Shown here piece by piece: positions 37,520 through 47,570 of a DNA stretch of 64,000 bases. Numbering within the stretch: position 1 is the first letter of the stretch; each line of letters begins with the position of its first letter. This stretch comes from Acinetobacter sp. SAAs474 (GTDB taxonomy: Bacteria > Pseudomonadota > Gammaproteobacteria > Pseudomonadales > Moraxellaceae): NCBI RefSeq assembly GCF_032823475.1, contig NZ_CP127915.1:2356001-2420000 (forward strand), written 5' to 3'. A model generated the notes under the pieces. That model worked only from the letters and a program-made list of their open reading frames with translations. It made no database searches and was not told the origin of the DNA. The position numbers and the translations under genes were made by a program.

Positions 37520-38746
37520 ATGACGAGTTTAATCGCGCAAAATCATTTAACGATATTAAAAAAATACGACTTTGTTGAGAGTGAAATCTTTCAAGATTAT
37601 TTAAATTTTTTAGAAAAAGATGCTCTCGATCGTTTGAAAAACGGTGGCCAAGGACCTTATCAAGCGATTGCTGTATTTAAAAAACTAAAACTAGGTGCTT
37701 TAAGATTACCGGTTACATACGGTGGTCAAGGTATTAGTATTGAGGAATTATTTAAAGTACTGATTGAATTAGCACAATATGATAGTGATGTACCTCAAAT
37801 TCTTAGGGCGCACTTTCAGTTTACTGAAGAAGTTTTGCGTTCAAATGATCCTGTCTTTAAAGAATATTGGATGAATGAAATTTTGGCTGGTCATATTATT
37901 GGCAATGCCTATACAGAACCAGCAACAAAAGAAGCAGTTGGAAATGGCCAATATCATACCAAGCTCACAAAAATTGACGAACAAGTTTTTGAAATAAGTG
38001 GAACAAAAATATTTTCTACCGGAACACTTTATGCCGATTATGTGGCTGTTCGAGTCAATGATGAGGCTGGCGAAAATTTGTCTGTGATTATTCCAGTCAC
38101 TCGTGAGGGGGTAAAGTGTTTAGATGATTGGGATGGTATTGGTCAACGATATACTGCTAGTGGAACCACTATTTTTAATCAGGTGAAAGTATATCCTCAT
38201 GAAATTAATCATATTGCGATTGAACAAGTAAAATATAAGCCTTTTACTCAGTTATTTTTACATGCCATTATTGCTGGAAATGTCAAAGCAGTTGCTCGAG
38301 AAGCTGCAGAATTGGTACGTCAGCGTAAACGGACATTTGTTTATGCATACCATTCAGATCCAAAACAAGACCCACTTTTACTTGAAAAAGTAGGTGAGAT
38401 ATCAGCAACAGCTTATATCATTGAAAGTGCTGTTCTTAGTGCTGCACATGCACAGGACCAAGCATTAAAAATTATCGATCATGGTATTATTGATTATCAG
38501 CTCAGTCATCAAGCTTCGTTACAAGCTGCTTTGGTTAAAATTGCGATAGAGCCTTTGGCTTTAAAAGCAGCTGGAGATTTATTTGAAGTGACAGGTGCAT
38601 CATCAACACGAATTATATGTGCATTAGATCGTTATTGGCGTAATATTAGAACATTAAGCTCGCATAATCCAGCGAGTTTTAAAGCTACACATATTGGAAA
38701 TTACTATGTTAATCATGTAGATATACCACAAAACCCTTATTTCTAA
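37520..38746 (+). CDS. Acyl-CoA-dehydrogenase-fold flavin monooxygenase (DszC/SfnB-like)
   Basis: A 408-residue flavoprotein of the DszC/SfnB branch. It has an alpha-helical N-terminus (FQDYLNFLEKDALDRLKNGG), LGALRLPVTYGGQGISIEEL, QILRAHFQFTEEVL, GNAYTEPATKEAVGNGQYHT, ISGTKIFSTGTLYADYVAVR and the C-terminal ATGASSTRI-like DLFEVTGASSTRIICALDRYWRN. Such enzymes take part in dimethyl sulfone or dibenzothiophene-type sulfur acquisition, using reduced flavin. It is coupled to the LLM monooxygenase upstream and followed by a strong terminator. The exact substrate is unknown. Confidence 0.83.
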   Translation: MTSLIAQNHLTILKKYDFVESEIFQDYLNFLEKDALDRLKNGGQGPYQAIAVFKKLKLGALRLPVTYGGQGISIEELFKVLIELAQYDSDVPQILRAHFQFTEEVLRSNDPVFKEYWMNEILAGHIIGNAYTEPATKEAVGNGQYHTKLTKIDEQVFEISGTKIFSTGTLYADYVAVRVNDEAGENLSVIIPVTREGVKCLDDWDGIGQRYTASGTTIFNQVKVYPHEINHIAIEQVKYKPFTQLFLHAIIAGNVKAVAREAAELVRQRKRTFVYAYHSDPKQDPLLLEKVGEISATAYIIESAVLSAAHAQDQALKIIDHGIIDYQLSHQASLQAALVKIAIEPLALKAAGDLFEVTGASSTRIICALDRYWRNIRTLSSHNPASFKATHIGNYYVNHVDIPQNPYF

Positions 38747-38755
38747 TTTCTGCTG

Positions 38756-38781
38756 CTGATTAAGGTAATCAGGATTTTTTT
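38756..38781 (+). terminator. Intrinsic terminator of the monooxygenase unit
   Basis: CTGATTA-AGG-TAATCAG forms a 7-bp stem with a triloop followed by GATTTTTTTAA. A second stem-loop (TTTCGACCA / TGGTCGAAA, 38797-38836) follows before the integrase stop. Confidence 0.75.
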
Positions 38782-38860
38782 AATTATTGATTTATATTTC
38801 GACCAGACACATAGCATCGGTAAGTGATGGTCGAAAATATAATAATGATCTTGATGATCA

Positions 38861-40051
38861 TCATATAGTTGAATGATTTAAAAAATCTGCCCACCACTGC
38901 ATCATTTTACTACGATGATCTAAATAGTCAGCATGGTTATATGTACCTCGAACTGTATTTTTATCCGCATGAGACAACTGGGCTTCAATCCATTCACTTT
39001 TAAAAAGATTAGATTCATTTAATACTGTGCTCATACTTGATCTTAATCCATGTGAAGTTAATTGATCTGTGGAATAACCCATTCTACGAATTGCATTATT
39101 CAATGAATTAAAATGTAATCTCTGATTTTTATGAATTGGACTTGAGAAAATATATTCACTCCCATAAGACCACTCAATTGCAGAGCTTATCACTTCAATG
39201 GCCTCGTTAGATAACGGGATAAGATAATCTGGAATTTTTTGTCCTTCAATGACCTTTCTTCTTAATTGCTTGACTTGAATTGCGGGGATACGCCATAATT
39301 TTTGATTAAGATCAATATCATTCATTTTAGCATTTAATAACTCTGTACCACGAACTCCTGTCAGTGTTTTAATTTGCAATGCTTTTCGTATAATTGGATG
39401 ACAGTTAGCTGTTTTTAATTGTTGATAAAATTGCTTAATTTCTGTGTGATTAAGAAAAGCATAATTTTTTTTCATCTTTGTTTTAACTAAAATTTTATTT
39501 AATCCTGTCGCAATATTTAAATCAATATAACCTACCGAAAGGCCGTAATCGAAAATTTGACTTAAATAGCTACACGCTTTTTTACAGGGTTCTTTTACCT
39601 GACGATTTTCGATATTGCGAATCACTTTAACTAAATCTGTTCTTTTTAACTCAGCAAATGCGATGTTACCAATTAAAGGCTCAAAATCATTTTTAATACA
39701 TTTTTCAGCCAATACCAAAACACCACTTAAAGGATAATCGCCAAATGAATTTTTTTTCTTAAATGCAAGCCATTCTGCTGCTACATCAGAAAATGTCATA
39801 ATCTTTTGATATTGAGCAGCATGTTGCAGTGTATCTAAAAAATTTACTCTTTCCACAAGAATATTTCGAGTATTTATTTCTGGATATACACCCAAGCGTT
39901 TTACTTTACGTTTACCATTAATATCGTAATATCTGAGTTTCCAGTATTTTAATCCTGTTGGATCAACAACAAAACTAAGGCCATCTCCAAATGAGAGTTG
40001 ATATGTTTTATCTCTTGGTTTGGCTTTTTTCAAATATGATTCAGTCAACAT
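38861..40051 (-). CDS. P4-type tyrosine integrase, second copy
   Basis: A 396-residue tyrosine recombinase with an N-terminal DUF4102 domain (FGDGLSFVVDPTGLKYWKLR, LGVYPEINTRN). Catalytic residues are visible: Arg in TLTGVRGTELLNAKM, His-x-x-Arg in TSHGLRSSMSTVL, His in QLSHADKNTVR and Tyr in GTYNHADYLDHRSKMM. It is intact and not a duplicate of the prophage integrase (9076-10299), though of the same family. No phage genes adjoin it. It lies between catabolic accessory genes and the housekeeping gor gene, so it probably marks an edge of a genomic island. Confidence 0.9.
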   Translation of the reverse strand: MLTESYLKKAKPRDKTYQLSFGDGLSFVVDPTGLKYWKLRYYDINGKRKVKRLGVYPEINTRNILVERVNFLDTLQHAAQYQKIMTFSDVAAEWLAFKKKNSFGDYPLSGVLVLAEKCIKNDFEPLIGNIAFAELKRTDLVKVIRNIENRQVKEPCKKACSYLSQIFDYGLSVGYIDLNIATGLNKILVKTKMKKNYAFLNHTEIKQFYQQLKTANCHPIIRKALQIKTLTGVRGTELLNAKMNDIDLNQKLWRIPAIQVKQLRRKVIEGQKIPDYLIPLSNEAIEVISSAIEWSYGSEYIFSSPIHKNQRLHFNSLNNAIRRMGYSTDQLTSHGLRSSMSTVLNESNLFKSEWIEAQLSHADKNTVRGTYNHADYLDHRSKMMQWWADFLNHSTI

Positions 40052-40412
40052 GTTTTGTCATTTCCACTATCAGCTCAGTTTAAAAAAATTTTTTTGAATG
40101 AATAGGGTGATTGCCACCTTGAATTCATATTATTTAATATGGCATAGTTTGATGTTATGCGTAAGTAACGCATAACATGATAATCATAAGATATTGTTTT
40201 ATATAAATATATATATTTAATTTTTAAAAAAATGACCAAATGAGTGACCAATGATATTTAGCGTTATGGTCAGCTTTAGATATAAAATAATGATAAATCA
40301 AGATAAAATAGATCAGTATGTGCTGCTTAATTTAAAATAGCTCTAGGTATTACTCAAATCAATATAACAACAGAATAGAATGAAATATAAAATCATTACT
40401 ATTACTCAATAA
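40052..40412. other. Intergenic DNA between integrase and gor
   Basis: About 360 bases of AT-rich sequence with short inverted elements (CTTACGCATAACATC/GATGTTATGCGTAAG-like around 40,150-40,180: GTTATGCG and CGCATAAC). This could be part of an attachment site. There is no tRNA gene or open frame. Confidence 0.4.
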
Positions 40413-40441
40413 AAAAAGAGTAAATCAAAATTACTCTTTTT
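40413..40441. terminator. Intrinsic terminator of gor
   Basis: AAAAAGAGTAA and TTACTCTTTTT form an 11-bp stem around a 7-base loop with T tracts on both strands. It lies 15 bases past the gor stop (minus strand). Confidence 0.8.
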
Positions 40442-40456
40442 AATAAAAACAATATA

Positions 40457-41809
40457 TCAACGCATTGTGACAAATTCTTCAGCCGAAGTGGGGTGAATAG
40501 CAACAGTATTATCAAAATCTTTTTTGGTTGCGCCCATTTTTAATGCAACAGCAAAACCTTGCAGAATTTCATCCATACTATAACCAATTCCATGAATACC
40601 GACGATTTTTTCTTCTGCACCAGTACAGACTAACTTCATTTTGGTGATCTGCTTGTGATTGGTGATTGCAGTATACATAGAGGTAAACGAAGATTGATAA
40701 ATTTTAACCTGATCCTGACCAAAGCGTTCTAATGCTTGTTTTTCGGTGAGCCCGACAGTTGCGATTGGTGGATGGCTAAATACAACAGTAGGAATATTTT
40801 GATAATCTAAATGCTCATCATCTTGATGGTTAAACAAACGCTCAGAAAGTCGTCGTCCTGCTGCTACTGCAACAGGTGTTAATTCAACTTGACCTGTGAT
40901 ATCACCAACTGCATAAATACCCGGTTGAGTTGTATTTTGATAAGCATCTACTTGAATAAATCCTTCAGAATTTAACGCTACAGCTGTAGCTTTCAGGTTA
41001 ATTTCTTCGGTTGATGGTTTTCTTCCTACCGCCCAAATAAGACAGTCTACAATATGTTGATGACCATTTTTTAAATAGATCAAAAGAGAGCGATCATGTT
41101 GTTGAATGATTTTATCAATTTCACTTTCAGTATGAACATTAATTTTTTCATCACGCATATGGTTTAATAATGTTTCACCAAGAAAATCATCTAATGCACG
41201 CAGTGGTTGATGTTTACGAATAAAAAGCTCAACCCTAGATCCTAGTGCATTTAATACACCAGCCAGTTCTACAGCAATATAACCAGACCCAACAATCGCT
41301 GTACGTTTTGGCAGTTCATCTAACTCAAAGAAGCCATTGGAGTCTATACCATATTCAGCTCCTTCAATTTCAGGCTTAAAGGCATGTGTTCCTGTCGCAA
41401 TCAAAATATGATCAGCACTATATTTTTGATCATTGACTTCAATGGTTTTAGCATCTAAAAATTGGGCAATTCCATGAATAACATCAACATTATTTTGATT
41501 TAAACTATTTTGATAGGCACTTTGAATTCGATGAATGTATGCTTGTCTATTACAAATTAATTTTTGCCAGTCAAATGATTTTAATTCATTATTAAAGCCA
41601 TAATCTGTACCATATTTATAAATTGCATCTGCAATTTGAGCTGAATACCACATGACTTTTTTAGGCACACAGCCGACATTGACACATGTGCCACCAATAT
41701 CACCTTTTTCAATCAGCAAACATTTTTTACCATATATTGCGGCACGATTGACAGATGCAATACCACCACTTCCACCACCAATAACAATATAATCATAATA
41801 TTGAGACAT
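40457..41809 (-). CDS. gor: Glutathione-disulfide reductase
   Basis: A 450-residue class I pyridine-nucleotide disulfide reductase. FAD-binding [20 protein letters not shown] and the redox-active [10 protein letters not shown] (Cys pair) are at the N-terminus. NADP binding is at [20 protein letters not shown] with Arg in FIRKHQPLR. The dimer-interface His/Glu pair is in [15 protein letters not shown] at the C-terminus. It regenerates reduced glutathione using NADPH in the cytoplasm. It appears intact and is monocistronic with its own terminator. Confidence 0.93.
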   Translation of the reverse strand: MSQYYDYIVIGGGSGGIASVNRAAIYGKKCLLIEKGDIGGTCVNVGCVPKKVMWYSAQIADAIYKYGTDYGFNNELKSFDWQKLICNRQAYIHRIQSAYQNSLNQNNVDVIHGIAQFLDAKTIEVNDQKYSADHILIATGTHAFKPEIEGAEYGIDSNGFFELDELPKRTAIVGSGYIAVELAGVLNALGSRVELFIRKHQPLRALDDFLGETLLNHMRDEKINVHTESEIDKIIQQHDRSLLIYLKNGHQHIVDCLIWAVGRKPSTEEINLKATAVALNSEGFIQVDAYQNTTQPGIYAVGDITGQVELTPVAVAAGRRLSERLFNHQDDEHLDYQNIPTVVFSHPPIATVGLTEKQALERFGQDQVKIYQSSFTSMYTAITNHKQITKMKLVCTGAEEKIVGIHGIGYSMDEILQGFAVALKMGATKKDFDNTVAIHPTSAEEFVTMR

Positions 41810-41979
41810 AAAAAAATCCTATATTTAGTGCAAATAGTTAAGACTCGATCTCAATTATTATGATGCTAAAATGAATCGCAATAAATTTAAAATCATATAT
41901 AAATTGTATTCATATGGTGGATTATGATCTTACAATTTGGATACTGTAAATCGTACCGATAGGGGATTTTCTTTAAAGT

Positions 41980-42918
41980 TTAGTCAGTTGCTCTTAAATT
42001 TTTTCGTAAAATTTTTCCGACATTTGATTTAGGCAACTCAGTTAAAAATTCTATATATCTGGGTTGTTTATATGGTGTAAGTTTATCTGCAATAAAATTA
42101 AAAATATCAGTTTCAGTTAGATCTGGATCACTTTTAACAATAAATAATTTAGGTGCTTCACCGCTTTTGGAATCAACAACACCAATAACTGCCACTTCTA
42201 AAACTTGAGGGTGCTGGCTAACAACTTCTTCAATTTCATTTGGATAAACATTAAATCCAGAAACCAAAATCATATCTTTTTTACGATCAACAATTTTAAT
42301 AAATCCGTGGTGGTCAATCACACCAATATCTCCTGTTTTAAAAAAACCATGATCTGTCATTACCTTAGATGTTTCTTCTGGTGCCATCCAGTATCCTTTC
42401 ATGACTTGAGGTCCCTTAATTGCAATTTCTCCCTCTTGCCCTGACTCAAGCTCTCTTCCATAATCATCAATGATGATGACTTGAGTTGATGGCACTGGAA
42501 TACCAATCTTTCCGGTAAATTCATCAATATTAATTGGATTTAGAGTTACTGTTGGCGAAGTTTCAGATAATCCATAGCCCTCAATTAGTGGTTTTCCTGT
42601 TAAGTTATGCCAAGCTTTTGCAGTCGTGGCTAATGTTGGCATACCACCACTAATAGCAATTTTTAAATGATTAAAATTAACTTTTTTGATATCTTGATGA
42701 TGTATGAGTGCATTAACTAAGGTATTTACTGCTGGAAAAAGTGCAGGAGGATATTGAATCATTTTATTGACTAAATATGATGTGTCACGGGGATTGGCAA
42801 TTAATACACAAGTTAGGCCAAGATATTGAGATAATAATGATAATTGGAAAGCAAAAATATGATACAAAGGTAAAGCACAAATCATATTTTTATGTAGCAA
42901 TATGCTTGATGCTTTCAT
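41980..42918 (-). pseudogene. fadD: C-terminal half of long-chain acyl-CoA synthetase FadD
   Basis: The C-terminal about 300 residues of a FadD-type enzyme: ALPLYHIFAFQLSLL, KIAISGGMPTLATTAKAWHN, EGYGLSETSPTVTLNPINID, KTGDIGVIDHHGFIKIVDRK, SGFNVYPNEIEEVVSQHPQV and LPKSNVGKILRKNLR. FadD is normally about 560 residues. The N-terminal half, with the AMP-binding P-loop, is missing, and the first about ten codons here are sequence from the adjoining phosphotransferase gene. It cannot be active as an adenylating enzyme. Confidence 0.85.
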
Positions 42919-43561
42919 TCAACTTCATCAAGTTGATTATCAAAATACAAATTTAAACACTCTGAATAAAGGTGATGGTTATTGTCATCGACAAGTGGAA
43001 GGCTGGATTCGCCGTTATGATCATGCCAAAACACCAGATGTACCTGATTTTACAATCATAAAGAAATGGTTACTCCAGCATATTCCACAAGACAGTAAAA
43101 TTTGTTTGATTCATAATGACTGGCGATTCGATAATATGATTTTAGATCCCGATCGTCCAACACAATTAATTGCTGTACTTGATTGGGAAATGGCAACTTT
43201 AGGAGATCCATTAATGGATTTGGGGTGTGCGCTAGCGTACTGGATACAAGATGATGATAATGAATTATTAAATGCGATGAGACGTCAACCCACACATTTA
43301 GCAGGAATGCTTACACGTCAACAAGTGGTTGAGTATTATTTAGATAAAACCAATTTGATAACTCATAATTGGAATTTCTACGAAGTTTTTGGGCTGTTCC
43401 GATTAGCGGTTATTGTACAACAGATTTATTATCGTTATTACCATAAGGAAACTCAAAATCCAGCTTTTAAAGATTTTGCTATTTTTGTAGAACTGATGTA
43501 CACACGATGTTTATCATTGATAGATAGCAGAGGTTCATCATCATCGCTATTTCCTAAATAA
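42902..43561 (+). pseudogene. C-terminal part of APH-family phosphotransferase (acyl-CoA-dehydrogenase-associated type)
   Basis: A 219-residue frame with the catalytic loop LIHNDWRFDNMILDP (H-N-D, with N for metal) and DWEMATLGDPLMDLGCALAYW of aminoglycoside-phosphotransferase-fold proteins, of the FadE36/ACAD10-like type. The family is about 340-355 residues, so the N-lobe with the ATP-binding lysine is missing. Its start coincides with the broken end of fadD, which shows that both were cut by one rearrangement. It is followed by an SDR gene with which such proteins are commonly clustered. Confidence 0.8.
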
Positions 43562-43612
43562 AACTATAAATGCTGATATAAACGATAAAACATGAAAAAG
43601 GAATTGGAAAAT

Positions 43613-44377
43613 ATGACCACGAATCTTTTTGATCTAACTGGAAAAGTTGCTTTAATTACTGGTGCGAGTCGAGGTATTGGTAAAGAAATTGCCATGCTAC
43701 TTGCAGAGCAAGGTGCTTATGTTATTGTTTCAAGTAGAAAAATTGAAGATTGTAATATTGTAGTTGATGAAATTATCAATGCCGGTGGACAGGCAGAGGC
43801 CTTTGCATGCCATGTTGGTAAAATGGACGACATTATGGCTATTTTTGAGCATATTCAATATCAGCATCACCGCTTGGATATTCTCGTGAATAATGCTGCG
43901 GTAAATCCTTATTTTGGACATGTGCTTGATACTGATTTAGCAGCTTATAATAAAACGATTGAAGTAAATATCCGTGGTTATTTTTTTATGTCAATTGAGG
44001 CCGGAAAATTAATGAAATCTCAAGGCCATGGTGTGATTGTAAATACAGCTTCTATCAATGGCTTACAACCTGGAGATCAACAAGGAATTTACTCCATTAC
44101 CAAAGCTGCTGTTATTAGTATGACTAAAACTTTTGCTAAAGAATGTGGACCGCTCGGTATAAGAGTAAATGCATTATTACCTGGATTTACTCAGACTAAG
44201 TTTGCAAGTGCGTTATTTAATGATATAAGCTTGTATCAAAAGATAATAAATGATATTCCATTACGCCGTCATGCTGAAGCCAAAGAAATGGCAGGTACAG
44301 TTTTATATCTGGTATCAGATGCATCAAGTTATACCAATGGCGAGTGTATTGTTGTTGACGGTGGTTTAACAATTTAA
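43613..44377 (+). CDS. Short-chain dehydrogenase/reductase
   Basis: A 254-residue classical SDR. TGASRGIG cofactor motif at about residues 18-25, NNAAVNP, the catalytic Ser in NTASINGLQPG and Tyr-x-x-x-Lys in YSITKAAVISMTK, then the GFTQTKFA loop. The ATG at 43613 follows AAGGAATTGG and is preferred to 43592. The gene lies 51 bases after the truncated phosphotransferase, the usual pairing in fatty-acid or branched acyl-CoA catabolism. It probably oxidises a 3-hydroxyacyl or alcohol substrate with NAD(P). The substrate is unknown. Confidence 0.88.
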   Translation: MTTNLFDLTGKVALITGASRGIGKEIAMLLAEQGAYVIVSSRKIEDCNIVVDEIINAGGQAEAFACHVGKMDDIMAIFEHIQYQHHRLDILVNNAAVNPYFGHVLDTDLAAYNKTIEVNIRGYFFMSIEAGKLMKSQGHGVIVNTASINGLQPGDQQGIYSITKAAVISMTKTFAKECGPLGIRVNALLPGFTQTKFASALFNDISLYQKIINDIPLRRHAEAKEMAGTVLYLVSDASSYTNGECIVVDGGLTI

Positions 44378-44605
44378 CAAAGCATATAGATTGATACGCA
44401 GTATTTATTTAAATTATCTATATTTATCTTAAAAGTCTTAAACACTTGATATGACATAAATTAATATTTGTACATATTGTAATACATTGATAAGATCGGA
44501 TGTTTTAAGCCATGATAATGTTAAATTTTACAGAGTATCAATTGGACTTTGATTGTTCATAAATCAAGTCCATCCATACTCAGCATCAATTAATATGATC
44601 AATAT

Positions 44606-45304
44606 CTAACAAATTAATAACAACCGATAGTCATCTTCTTGGTCAATAGGAGCTCGATGAATACAGGGGGCAACTGGTTGAGTTGGATGATCTACTGCTA
44701 GGCGCCAAAGATGCCCAGTACCTAAGTTAACAGGTTTACTATCTGGTTTAGGCTGATAATGAAGATCAAAAAAATTATCCTTTAAAAATGTTTCAAATTC
44801 TGGTTCAGATCCATGATGAGGTGCTTGGAGTTTTTCTCGAATATCTGGAATTACAACTTTTTGCTGGGCCTGATCGGACGATAAAATATCACTTGCAGGG
44901 CCATAGTAAGTACATAAGAACGTATCCACCTCAATCGGAGAGCGGTCAACATGATACGAATAAACATCAGTACTAATAAAATCTAGTGCTTCATCGCGGA
45001 CATAATTTTTAATTAAATTAAGTGAGGGAGATGCTCCTAAATCAGTTAACAACTGTAGATCCTGTAAAATAATCTCTCTTGCTTGATGACCTTGCTCTGA
45101 AAGCTGTAATGCCAAAAGATCTTCAGCAAAAATTTCTGTAATATTTTCTTGTAACTGTAGTTTTGTCACAATTTCTTTAAAATCACCAACCAGATTACGA
45201 TGCCAGCAAACTGCATTCATCTGGCCATGAAAAGGTGTATTAACAAGTTTGCAAAAGCTATCAACTATATTGAATTGTTGATGATATAAGCATGTATCGG
45301 TCAT
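44606..45304 (-). CDS. DUF1826 domain protein
   Basis: A 232-residue DUF1826 protein, recognised by LTDLGASPSLNLIKNYVRDE, FISTDVYSYHVDRSPIEVDT, LCTYYGPASDIL and the C-terminal HRAPIDQEDDYRLLLIC. The ATG at 45304 is chosen; a longer frame to 45400 adds a segment without family resemblance. DUF1826 genes are often found with COG0523 metallochaperones and under Zur control in Gammaproteobacteria, but no COG0523 gene or clear Zur box is visible here. Function is unknown. It is soluble, with several conserved His/Cys/Asp residues that suggest metal binding. Confidence 0.75.
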   Translation of the reverse strand: MTDTCLYHQQFNIVDSFCKLVNTPFHGQMNAVCWHRNLVGDFKEIVTKLQLQENITEIFAEDLLALQLSEQGHQAREIILQDLQLLTDLGASPSLNLIKNYVRDEALDFISTDVYSYHVDRSPIEVDTFLCTYYGPASDILSSDQAQQKVVIPDIREKLQAPHHGSEPEFETFLKDNFFDLHYQPKPDSKPVNLGTGHLWRLAVDHPTQPVAPCIHRAPIDQEDDYRLLLIC

Positions 45305-45467
45305 GTTAACTGTAAATCCCAGTATACAATGTACTGTATATATAAATGATAATTTCATGGTCATAATATTGAGATTTAACAGTTTTGTAAAATAAATCAA
45401 TTGCTAAAAAATGCAAAAGAAGGTAATTCAAAATTATAATATTGATAGTTTTTTATTTTAAAGTATT

Positions 45468-45492
45468 AAAAGCCCTGATTATCAGGGCTTTT
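45468..45492. terminator. Bidirectional terminator downstream of the porin gene
   Basis: AAAAGCCCTGA-TTA-TCAGGGCTTTT is a near-perfect 11-bp stem with T runs on both strands. It ends 11 bases from the porin stop. Confidence 0.85.
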
Positions 45493-45503
45493 AATCATTA
45501 CAA

Positions 45504-46226
45504 TTAGAAGTTATAGCGAATACCTAAAGCATAGTCTTGTGATCTTAAATCAACTTTAGTATCTAAACGTCCATTTTCAACATTGTTATTAAATTTAAAT
45601 TTACCAGCATCCACATATTTATAGCTTAAGTCGAGTGCAACATTATCTGTAACACTATATGCTACCCCAACGCCTGCAGACCAAGTAAAGTGGTTTTTGG
45701 TAGATGAAATAGAACTATTTGATTCTACTTCTGTTTGTTGATTTTTAACTCTGGTTATACCCACACCGACACCCACGTAAGGTGTAAATTTTGATGTATT
45801 TTTAAAATCATAGTAACCATTTAACATCAATGATTGGCTTCTTAATTCATTAGCTAATACCTTCTCCCCAAATGGTGTTTTCCCAGTACTTTCTGCCTTT
45901 CTAACAATAGTCTTATAATCTGCTGTTGGCGAAAAGGTTTCTTTATCTTTATAGGTATATTCTAATTCTGCACGTGCATTAATAGGGCTGATTGCGCTAA
46001 AGTCAAAGCCCACTGCGGCTGAAATTGCAGGATAAATAGCTTTAGTTTGATTATCATTCGTCCAAGTTGTCGTTGTATTTAATACATTATTTGTCTTTAC
46101 ATCTTCGCTATTTCTATATTTTGTATCACTAATTCCAGCTTTTAATGATGCATAAACGCCGTTATCAGCATTAGCTAAACCGGAAAATGACAATAAAACC
46201 ACTGATGCCAATAAAATTTTTTTCAT
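45504..46226 (-). CDS. Outer-membrane beta-barrel protein
   Basis: A 240-residue protein with a signal peptide (MKKILLASVVLLSFSGLANA, cleavage after ANA). It has eight-strand-barrel features: alternating aromatic strands (VYASLKAGISDTKYR, ARAELEYTYKDKE, SLMLNGYYDFK, TPYVGVGVGITRVK, TWSAGVGVAYSVTDNVALDL) and a C-terminal Phe (YALGIRYNF) for BamA recognition. It resembles the OmpA-like/opacity-protein (OMP_b-brl) family. It has its own terminator and an AT-rich upstream region. Ligand or role is unknown. Confidence 0.82.
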   Translation of the reverse strand: MKKILLASVVLLSFSGLANADNGVYASLKAGISDTKYRNSEDVKTNNVLNTTTTWTNDNQTKAIYPAISAAVGFDFSAISPINARAELEYTYKDKETFSPTADYKTIVRKAESTGKTPFGEKVLANELRSQSLMLNGYYDFKNTSKFTPYVGVGVGITRVKNQQTEVESNSSISSTKNHFTWSAGVGVAYSVTDNVALDLSYKYVDAGKFKFNNNVENGRLDTKVDLRSQDYALGIRYNF

Positions 46227-46532
46227 AATATTCTCTACCTTCTCAAGCTGAGGGATTGTTTATAAATTTGAGATTAATTGATCAAAAAATAAAATAATTT
46301 TTCATTAGTTATAGTAACGCAAATTTTATAATTATCAATTGAAAATTTAAAAAAATATTATTATATTTATATTTTATAATAATTTTATAATTTCAACAAG
46401 ATAAATGTATTTTTTTATATTAAATAGTACATATTATTTCCTTTACTAAAAAATTATATGTCAATTTATAATTAAATCACTCATTACATATATAAATATT
46501 ATAGTGATTAGGCAAGTTAAGCGTGTAATTCA
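46227..46532. other. AT-rich intergenic DNA upstream of the porin
   Basis: About 300 bases, mainly A/T, without a gene. It should carry the porin promoter. GAGAATATT near 46,230 on the minus strand gives the ribosome binding site. Confidence 0.4.
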
Positions 46533-46568
46533 TTTAAACAGACTGCTCAATTGACCAGTCTGTTTAAA
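46533..46568 (-). terminator. Hairpin just past the iclR stop
   Basis: TTTAAACAGACTG and CAGTCTGTTTAAA form a perfect 13-bp stem around a 10-base loop, three bases beyond the IclR stop. The T tract is weak on the minus strand, so it may also act as an RNA-stabilising end. Confidence 0.65.
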
Positions 46569-46570
46569 TT

Positions 46571-47341
46571 TTAGAGTTGAGCAAGGTGGATAATTTGACT
46601 AATTTTATCAGCTGTTTCCAATAAAGCTGGTGCAAGTGCTTCAACTCGTTGTTCATTGAGCCGAACTGAAGGGCCTGCAATACTTACTGTGCCAAAAGGC
46701 ATACCCGTAAAAGGATTAACAATAATTTTTGCCATTGCAGTCATACCAAGCTCATAAGTATCATGAATTAAGCCATAGCCACGATCTTTGGATGCTTGAA
46801 CTAATGCTTTGAGTTCATCCATGTTTTTAGGTGTATTGGGACCGAACTGCTGTGCTTTTTCAAAACCCTCACGTGCCACAATACGTTCAAAATCAGATGG
46901 TTTTAGTGCTGATAAATAAGTTAAACCACATGAAGATGCCGGTAGGTACGCTACACTCCCTGAATCAGGATCATATTTTAAACCTGATTTTGAGCCTTGC
47001 GCTTTAGCAATCCAGATAATATTCTCATTTTCAATCATACCCAAACGTACTAATTCAGCAGATTCTTCTGCCAATTGATTTAGATATGGCTGAAAAGTTT
47101 CAGTAATAGAACGAGAAGATAGATAGGTTAATCCCATCGAAGCAACTTTTAATGTCAATTTATAGTGTTGGCTTAACGCATCTTGATATATATAGCCCAT
47201 ATCTTTCATTGATGTTAGTAAACGATGCATTGCTGACTTTGGGATATCTAAATCCGTTGAAAGTTGGCTTAAAGCACATCCATTTACATTTTTTAATAAG
47301 GCTTCTAGCACAGTCAAAGTGCGATCATTATTACTTAGCAT
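46571..47341 (-). CDS. IclR-family regulator of the adjacent catabolic cluster
   Basis: A 256-residue IclR protein. The N-terminal winged helix reads LTVLEALLKNVNGCALSQLS, TDLDIPKSAMHRLLTSMKDM, GYIYQDALSQHYKLT. The effector domain contains LVRLGMIENENIIWIAKAQG, LPASSCGLTYLSAL and FGTVSIAGPSVRLNEQRVEA. It is divergent from the AAHS transporter gene. A 15-bp palindrome (TGGAACA-C-TGTTCCA) lies 31 bases before its start. The same palindrome occurs at 57482, so it probably controls both ends of the cluster. The inducer is likely a cyclic acid. Confidence 0.9.
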   Translation of the reverse strand: MLSNNDRTLTVLEALLKNVNGCALSQLSTDLDIPKSAMHRLLTSMKDMGYIYQDALSQHYKLTLKVASMGLTYLSSRSITETFQPYLNQLAEESAELVRLGMIENENIIWIAKAQGSKSGLKYDPDSGSVAYLPASSCGLTYLSALKPSDFERIVAREGFEKAQQFGPNTPKNMDELKALVQASKDRGYGLIHDTYELGMTAMAKIIVNPFTGMPFGTVSIAGPSVRLNEQRVEALAPALLETADKISQIIHLAQL

Positions 47342-47372
47342 AAAAAATCCACATTAATATCCAAATATTTTT

Positions 47373-47387
47373 TGGAACACTGTTCCA
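47373..47387. promoter_or_regulatory. IclR operator candidate, left
   Basis: TGGAACACTGTTCCA is a perfect 7+1+7 palindrome, extended by A/T on both sides (TTTTT...AAAAA). It lies in the iclR-transporter divergent region and is repeated at 57482-57496 with only the central base complementary. Confidence 0.7.
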
Positions 47388-47570
47388 AAAAATTAAAAAA
47401 CAGATTATATTACAGCATAGATTCTACTCTAAATGATTTTGCTACGAATCTACATGGTTCTAAATGAAAAAAATGAAACAGTACAGTTCATTTCATTTTG
47501 AACCTAATTTTAACCTTATTTATGTATGGAAACGCATAAAAGAATTGTTGAGCGCTAAGGGAGCAAGTGT

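Noticed and set aside
40140..40190. Possible tRNA or attachment core near the second integrase
   Set aside because: Only a short inverted GTTATGCG/CGCATAAC pair is seen, with no tRNA cloverleaf or 3' CCA.
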